Shown piece by piece: positions 57,447-64,000 of a DNA stretch of 64,000 nucleotides. Origin of the DNA: Azorinus chamasolen (taxonomy: Eukaryota > Mollusca > Bivalvia > Cardiida > Solecurtidae); assembly GCA_963576725.1 (NCBI GenBank), contig OY755246.1, forward strand, positions 73,463,467-73,527,466, written 5' to 3'. The stretch's first letter is position 1. Each line of letters begins with the position of its first letter. Below the pieces are notes generated by a model that was not told where the DNA came from, did not search any database, and saw only the letters and a list, made by a program, of their open reading frames with translations. Made by a program: the position numbers and the translations under genes.

Positions 57447-60400
57447 TTATTGAGACGTCACAACTGGGTCGGAACAGAACTTCTTAGATGCCTTAGACAC
57501 CCATCTTGGTGGATGCCGTCCTTCATACGGTTTTAGCTTGTTATGATGGACAAGCTTCTCCTTTCCATCTGAATCCAGTTGCAGTACAAAATTTACTTCA
57601 GACCTTTTCTCCTTGATAACGTATGGGCCATCGTAGGTCTTCTCCAATTTCGGCATCACGCCTACTCTTCTGGCCTCATGAAGACACCATACTATATCTC
57701 CGGTCTGGTACCTGTGAAAAGACATTCTCATATCATATATCTCTTTGCTTCTCTTAGCATTACTTGCCAAATGCTTTCTGGCTACCTCATGAGCCTGGTA
57801 CATCTTGTCTTTCAATAGCTTAACATAGCTACATGGATTTACTGTTGTTGCTTCGGGCAGTGCGTTTTCATGACTGAAAATCAGATCTGCAGGCAGACGA
57901 ATTTCCCTACCGATCGTCATCAAATTTGGTGTAATTCGGGTGGCTTCAGTCGGGGTTGACCTATATGCACCTGCCAGTATACCTAGATGCTGATCCCATT
58001 CTTCTTGTTCACCAGCAAGGTAGGCCCTTATCATCTTCAACAGTGTTCTGTTGAACCTCTCTACTTGACCGTTCCCTTGCGGATGTCGCGCACTGGTTCT
58101 AGTTCTCTTAACTTGTAGAGTTTTGCAGAGCTCATTAAACAATTTACTCTCGAAGGTCGTCCCTCGGTCACTGTGGATAGAGAGTGGTGTTCCCCATCTA
58201 GACACAAAGTCATTCACAATTCTCTGTGCACAGTCTTCTGCTGTTTGGTTGGGTACTGCTATCACTTCAACATATTTGGTGAAGTGGTCTGTAAGGACCA
58301 GTATGTACCTGTTACCTCTGCTTGTTACTGGGAAAGGGCCTGTATAGTCTACTGCTAACACGTCCCATGGAGCACCTGCACCAACCCTTCCCAATGGAGC
58401 TCTTGGTAGCTTGGGTGGCTTCTTATCTGCGGCGCAAATGTCACACTCCCTCACATAGAGAGATATGTCCTCGCGCATATTATACCAGTAATAATGCTGT
58501 GCGATTCTGGCCTTGGTCCTTTTCACCCCCATGTGACCAGCGGTGACCGAGTCATGCATTTGAAACATGACCTGTTCTCGAAATTCCCTTGGAATGAGCA
58601 GTTGCTGTGTAGACTGTATACTAATTGCGCTTCGACAGACCTTATAAATGACGCCATGGTCTAACCTCAGTAAGTCCCAATGCATCATGTAATGTCTCAC
58701 AGCCGGGCTTTTAGTTGACAGCTCCTCATTTCTCGGTTTTTCGCCAGCGTCTATGGCTTGAATGACAAAATCTAAATCTGGATCTTGTTTCTGATGACAT
58801 GCCATTCCGCTAGAGTCACACAACCCCAACCAGCTGTTTTCTTTGGTAGGGTTTATTCTCTGAGTCGAATCTTTAGAGCAACCTGGTTCTTGTCCGTCAT
58901 CTACAGATTTGATGAGAGTCTCTGTTGGATTGATGCAAGTGTCATCTTTATTTTCAAAGTCACCAGTTACCTGGACCTTCCAATCCAGCATCATTTGCTC
59001 CGCTCTCCGGCAGCACTTTTTGCATGGACCGCATTTTAATGGTTCGCTCATGTCAACTTCGTGACACGAACAGTCTCGAGGAGTATTGCAGCGGGATAAG
59101 GCATCACAATGTCCTTGTTTTTTACCAGGCCTATACTCTATCTCAAAATCGTATGGAGCTAGTATCTCAATCCATCTGGCGATTTTCCCGCTCGGCTCCT
59201 TCAGGCTGAACAGCCACACTAAGGCTTGGTGGTCTGTCCGTACAATAAATTTACGCCCCAGAAGGTACTGCCTGAAATATTGCACAAAGTAAATTACAGC
59301 AAGGAGTTCCTTCTCTGTGATGCAATAGTTCTTCTCAGCTTTACTTAACGCTCGGCTGGCGTAAGCTATAACTCTCTCCCTGCCTTCCTGTATTTGGGAC
59401 AAAACGCCACCTATACCAAACCCAGAAGCATCTACATCTAGCATAAAGGAACCGGCATCATTTCTGGGATACCCCATTATGTCTGGACTCACAAGTGCCT
59501 GTTTGATCTGGAGGAAGGCTTGTCCACATCTGTCGTCCCAAACAAACTCTTTGTTTTTCTTGGTGAGCTCTGTGAGAGGTTTTGCAATCTTTGCGAAGTC
59601 TTTCACAAATCGTCTATAATAGGATCCGGTAGCTACAAATTGCTTTACTTGCTTAGCATCTCGAGGGACGGGCCACTGTAAGATCTTAGCTATATTATTA
59701 GGATCCGGTTGTACGCCATGGCTAGATACTCGGTGTCCAAGGAAAATTACTTCAGTCTGGAGCATATTGCACTTTTCAGGTTTCAGCTTGAGACCGGCGT
59801 CCTTAATACGTGTCAGAACCTCATCCACTCTTTGGATATGCTGGTCAAAGTCAGTGCCGAAAACTATGATGTCATCAATATACACAAGGCATGTGACCCA
59901 TTGCAAACCTTGCAGCGCAAGTTCCATGGTCCGCTGAAACGTGCTAGCTGAGTTATTCAAACCAAAGGGCATGCGTGTCATCTCGAATAAACCATATTTG
60001 CAACAGAATGCGCTCTTTGGTATGTCTTCCTTCTTTAGTGGAATCTGAAAATAACCGCTGGTAAGATCAAAGCTGCTGAATAATGTAGATCCCGCGACTG
60101 CATCTAAACAGTCTTGGATACGTGGCAGAGGAAACCCGTCTTGTTTTACCAGACAATTTACTTTACGATAATCCACACATGGTCGGATGGCACCAGATTT
60201 CTTCTTTACCAACACAATGGGGCTGGCCCAAGGTGAGGTACTTTTCTGTATAACACCCTTCTCCATTAGATCCTCAATTGCTAATTTCTCTTCTTCGGCA
60301 TGTGCGATTGGAACCCTTCTTGGTCTTTGTTTAATAGGATGTGCGTCTCCGGTTTTTATTGGGTGTTCTGCCAGATGGGTCAGGCCAATGTCCCACTCAT

Positions 60401-61089
60401 CTTTAGAGAAGGTATCCTTGTATTTTATCAGTAGTCCGGCTACCACTTGCCGCTCATAACTACCCTTCTCCTTAGTAGACCGTTCAAACAAGTCTTGTAA
60501 GTGTGCAGGTATGTCTGTTTCCCTGCCCAATTCGTGTGAGTTTTCATTTACTGCAACTTCCTTTGGGGTCATTGCTACTCTACGGATATTCTGCTGGTCG
60601 TCATCCTTGCTTTCTTCTTTTGTTACGACACTCACTATCCGCTCTATTCTTTCTGCTTTCCCAACCTCTGTGTCTTGTTTTAGCTGTACGTCAGTGGAGA
60701 ATGGGTTTAGCAGTCTTACTTTACATGTGGGCGCCGCATTGATGTTTACAAGGGTTGTTGCCATTAACAGAGGATATGCTTCTGTAAAGTTGTCTGTTGG
60801 CTCTAGCAGATATTCTGCTCGGCGATCCTCATCGTCACCCTCACTCCGGTCAACATACACATCTACTACCGTCTCGCTAAGTGCCGGGATGTTGAAGTCA
60901 TCTGCCATTACTACCTTTCGAGTCCCTCCTCCCTTGCCAATCTGAAAGCACGGTATTTCGACCCCGTCGAAAATTACTTTGTTCTTACTAAGGAGAATAT
61001 CTGCTGCCTTCCCATTCCCGCCCAGGACATCATACCCCAGCAGAACGTCATCCTCTATTTCAGCTACTATAGCCTCCCTGACGATCTCT
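57447..61089 (-). CDS. pol: Ty3/gypsy Pol: protease C-terminus, RT, RNase H, integrase
   Basis: Open without a stop. After the end of the retropepsin (EDDVLLGYDVLGGNGKAAD) come the RT (FSSFDLTSGYFQIPL, MPFGLNNSASTFQRTM, VYIDDIIVFG), RNase H (LDVDASGFGIGGVLSQ, ITEKELLAV, RTDHQAL), a cysteine-rich linker (CSCHEV, CGPCKKCC), the integrase zinc finger (H-x6-H, CDIC) and the catalytic triad D-D-E in VDYTGPF, HSDRG and GQVERFNRT with 35 residues between the second Asp and Glu. It ends with the GPY/F-type module (YDGPYVIKEK) and no chromodomain. The protease active site and gag are missing, because the frame runs into an inverted duplication at 61089. The intact frame implies recent activity or purifying selection until recently. 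Confidence 0.93.
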
Positions 61090-61364
61090 GTTTGCTTAAA
61101 GGGAGCAGGTGGGTTGCCTATTAAGGAGAAAGGGAAGGCCGAGTTCTCGCTGGGACTGGGTTCAACCTTAGAGATCGTCAGGGAGGCTATAGTAGCTGAA
61201 ATAGAGGATGACGTTCTGCTGGGGTATGATGTCCTGGGCGGGAATGGGAAGGCAGCAGATATTCTCCTTAGTAAGAACAAAGTAATTTTCGACGGGGTCG
61301 AAATACCGTGCTTTCAGATTGGCAAGGGAGGAGGGACTCGAAAGGTAGTAATGGCAGATGACTT
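60895..61364. repeat. Perfect 195-bp inverted repeat with 80-bp spacer at the 5' end of gypsy pol
   Basis: 60895-61089 is mirrored by 61170-61364 with no mismatch seen. The spacer (61090-61169) reads naturally only on the plus strand, as KGKAEFSLGLGSTLEIVRE, i.e. protease sequence continuous with the right arm. So the right arm and spacer are an inverted second copy. The open frame continues by chance through it on the minus strand to 61280. Confidence 0.9.
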
Positions 61365-62099
61365 TTGTAACAATATAGCTGCTCTAAGTATATCTGCAAA
61401 ACATTCAGACTGGAATGGCGTTGGCGACTGACATCATTAATGGAAATTTCTCTGGTAGTTTTCATTTTATCTTGCTAGCTACTTAACTGATACATAATTG
61501 ATAATTGATACATAGCTTTGATTGATTCTTAATTTACCTCTATATATGAAGAATTATACATCAAATATAAGAGAATATACAAAACTATACATAATGATAT
61601 AAATACCATCATTTAGAAACCGTCTGTAAAACAGAAAAACTAATGACAATACAAATTACAATAAGAGACATAGAACACAGCACAAAATGAGAGATATAAA
61701 TACGAGTATTGTTCAATAATAATCGATTGTTATTGGAACTTGAGCTCTTTGTATTTGTGAATTGTGTATGTGATAGAAGCAACATACTGCACACCGAATT
61801 GTCATTGATAAAAGGGACGCATAAGGCGCCCAAATCACATTGTTTCCATTGTCTTCTGATTCGCAATTAATCATCAATAGTGTGATAATGGTGTCGTAAA
61901 TTTACACTGTATACGACTAAAATAAGTTGGTCTACTCGAATGTATATCGTCACAGTTAATAAAATTATAATCTTTCATTGCACGAACTTTCTTTGTGAAA
62001 TGTTTTTGTGGGTTTCGTGCTATTTACAGATATCGATGCACTTTGCTGGTAGGTATACAAGGCGGGTTCAGTTACCGGCCATATTGTTTTTTACATATA
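61365..62099. other. Unassigned stretch
   Basis: AT-rich. No gag, LTR or host exon is recognised beyond the palindrome. Confidence 0.4.
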
Positions 62100-63190
62100 A
62101 TTCGGACGGTCGGTTCAGGGGGTGTCACACTAGAGCGTATGGCACGAACGTATACGAACGTATGAGAAAAAATGCTAATATGCTCGCATACGCAGATATA
62201 CGCTAGGAGTGTTAGGCATACGTCGTATACGTTTCAGGTACGCTTGCAATACGTCGGAGATAGAGGATCTGTTGCGAATTGTCTTTTTAGATCACATGTT
62301 CCTAAACGAGCCTTAGAAAATGTCATTAAGCGAGCCTTGGCGAGCTTAATAACATTTTCTTGGTGAGTTTAGGAACATGTGATCTTAAAAGACAACCAGC
62401 ATCAGATTCTTTTTCTCACATAACAAATAAGCGTATTTTCGTCGTTTAAATGATATGTAAACATCGGTTTCCATGGTTTGACGTCATATCTGATGTATGA
62501 CGTCATATATACGTTCTAAAGTGATATTACACGTGTTACAGATAAGGGAATCTTAACCCGTTGTTCTAACTCGGAGATAAGGAAACGTATGTGAGAATAC
62601 GTTCTCATATGCAGAAGCCGAAAATAATTTTGAACATGTTAGAAAAAGTTCAGCGTATACGAGCGTATGAATTATTGGTTACGCATACCTTCATCATACG
62701 CTAAGCACGCGTTGAATAGAGTGTCGGTAAAGGTACGTTATTTATAGGTCAAATACGTTTCACATACGGTGGCAAGAAGGCGGTCAGTAAAGTTATCATA
62801 TGGATAGCGTATCAGTAACGTAATTGTAACGTATGTCTAACGAACGACATATAACCTATTTCTGGCTATCCAAACGCTACTCAAGCGCTCACATGCGGTA
62901 AGTATACGTTACTCATATTCTCGCATACGCTACGTATACGCTGATTTAAGCTACACTGACGGTGACATAAGTTGACACACACTCGTATACGTTTCTCATG
63001 CGCTGCATATACGCCATATATAAGGTACGCATACGCTATTCATGCGCTGTTAATACGTTCATCGAAGACAGTGTTGGAAATATTCGGGTTTATACGCTCA
63101 ACAATTGTGCGTATGATCAGTTTTTAATACGCTATGCATACGTTCGTCTCATACGCTATAGTGTGTTTTATTAATACGTGTAAAGTCCAC
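62100..63190. repeat. Degenerate repeat rich in CGTATACG / GCATACGC words
   Basis: Dozens of TACG or CGTA words, many as GTATACG, CATACGC or GCGTATG, recur at irregular spacing over about 1.1 kb in both orientations, with no fixed period. The hairpin element H3 is inserted at 62261. Confidence 0.8.
62261..62597. mobile_element. Hairpin-headed element, copy H3
   Basis: It starts TAGAGGATCTGTTGCGAA, has the full inverted arms (TTTTAGATCACATGTTCC ... GGAACATGTGATCTTAAAAG) with an inner arm pair around AAATGTCATTAAGCGAGCC, keeps TATGACGTCATATAT, and ends AACTCGGAGATAAGG. Confidence 0.8.
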
Positions 63191-64000
63191 CGACATATGT
63201 AATAAGGTACTAGATCATTGATCCATATGCCGTATCATTTTATGTAGCCCGAAGAATAAAGCGGCCCAGTTACTCATGCTATAATAATTTCTAAATAAGC
63301 GTGCTGTCGGTTAAGTTGTTCATCAGTTTAAAACGAGATCTAGATCTAGATATTTTATTGATAATCAGTGATGTGTTGTATATTAAATAATATGATGAAT
63401 AAACAAAGTTAAGAGATCTGTTAGTTAAGAAATAATGTCTATCTGGATCTGGATCTATGTTGATAAGCTATTGATCTTCATTCACTTATCACTCTTTGTT
63501 TTGGTTAGGCATTCTGTTAACGCCAGTGTCCTGATCAGTTTCAACAGTGACCCACGAGTGCGTTCAGCTAGAGGTCCCTTCAATTAGTCAGTTGGGAAAT
63601 ATCCCTGGTAATGGGTTGGTGTTGAATTGTGTTCAGGTCCCAGGTGAAGTGACAGCTTCGGTCCTAGATCCAAAACCCATCCCAACATCTAGCGACCTCT
63701 CGACGATCTGATTCCATGTTTTGCCAACTCTTAAAAAGCTTTTGATTGTTATATATGGGTTACCCAACGAAACCTATCAATCTTCAATGAATTTATCGCA
63801 TTTCGTTCCACGAAATGCTTTAATTTAAATGGTTTCAATTGCAATGCCCATACAGGCATTCTTGTCTAAATTGTAAAGCTTCTCAACCTTCTACGTCGTG
63901 TTCTGTAAAACCAGGAGGGCTTAGTCCAGGCCTTTAGGGGACCTACACAAACCGTCTGAGGGCTAACCGAACGCTGCCTCTGCAACCCAGGGTCAGCGTT
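63191..64000. other. Unassigned right end
   Basis: No coding or repeat feature can be supported. Confidence 0.35.

Noticed and set aside
61090..61280. N-terminal 60 or so residues of the pol open frame as real protein
   Set aside because: They read the spacer and the mirrored arm of the palindrome on the wrong strand.
60979..61431. Plus-strand open frame as a separate gene
   Set aside because: Its first part is the complement of pol. The rest is the inverted copy of the pol protease end, cut off at 61364.
55000..62000. Flanking LTRs for the second gypsy element
   Set aside because: I compared the flanks of pol and ORF3 and saw no direct repeat with TG...CA ends. The 5' end is cut by the palindrome.

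Overview
The window is animal nuclear DNA, AT-rich and packed with transposable elements, with very few host exons. It most likely comes from a bivalve mollusc, probably a clam. The evidence for this is short GACCCAGAT...ATCTGGGTC foldbacks, a roughly 164-bp repeat family, Ty3/gypsy elements, and Penelope-like retroelements of the Naiad type. Introns, split exons, long microsatellites and dispersed repeats rule out a bacterial or plasmid source. The species cannot be named from the sequence alone.

Region 1-24 kb is dominated by Naiad-type Penelope-like elements (N1-N4). The youngest, N3 (6165-10366, minus strand), is flanked by two 265-bp direct repeats (pseudo-LTRs) that read as identical, and it sits inside an older plus-strand copy, N2. 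N3 codes for an N-terminal GIY-YIG endonuclease, then a CxC linker, then a reverse transcriptase, which is the permuted Naiad order. The frame is interrupted by three TGA codons where cysteine is expected, and a 63-nt hairpin with the features of an animal SECIS element lies at the stop codon. N2 carries an aligned 63-nt hairpin with compensatory base changes. The element is therefore best read as a retrotransposon encoding a selenoprotein, although this copy has a 1-nt and a 25-nt lesion. Tandem pLTR-like units, a TTAA-flanked MITE, foldback elements, a (TG)140 microsatellite and tRNA-like SINE pieces fill the rest.

Region 25-35 kb holds the only convincing host gene. Four plus-strand exons, all separated by phase-1 introns, encode a secreted or type I membrane protein. 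It has a signal-peptide-like exon, a domain resembling the IgGFc-binding N-terminal domain, a long Ser/Thr/Asn-rich stalk, one transmembrane helix and a short basic tail.

Region 35-51 kb contains a ~341-bp satellite, a ~164-bp tandem repeat, and a badly rearranged Ty3/gypsy element of the Mag-like type. This element is fused to an OTU-protease-like fragment and is present as a plus-strand arm (38.2-39.3 kb) and a serially duplicated minus-strand array (43.7-48.9 kb). Its gag is split off at 50.6-50.8 kb by Naiad copy N5. A LINE reverse-transcriptase tail lies at 42.5-43.1 kb.

Region 51-64 kb contains a second Ty3/gypsy element (minus strand). Its Pol reading frame is open from the end of the protease through RT, RNase H and integrase. 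Downstream is an open frame for a C2H2-type zinc-finger, coiled-coil protein that begins at a splice acceptor. The 5' end of Pol is cut by a 195-bp inverted duplication. The right end of the window is a TACG-motif-rich repeat invaded by a hairpin element.
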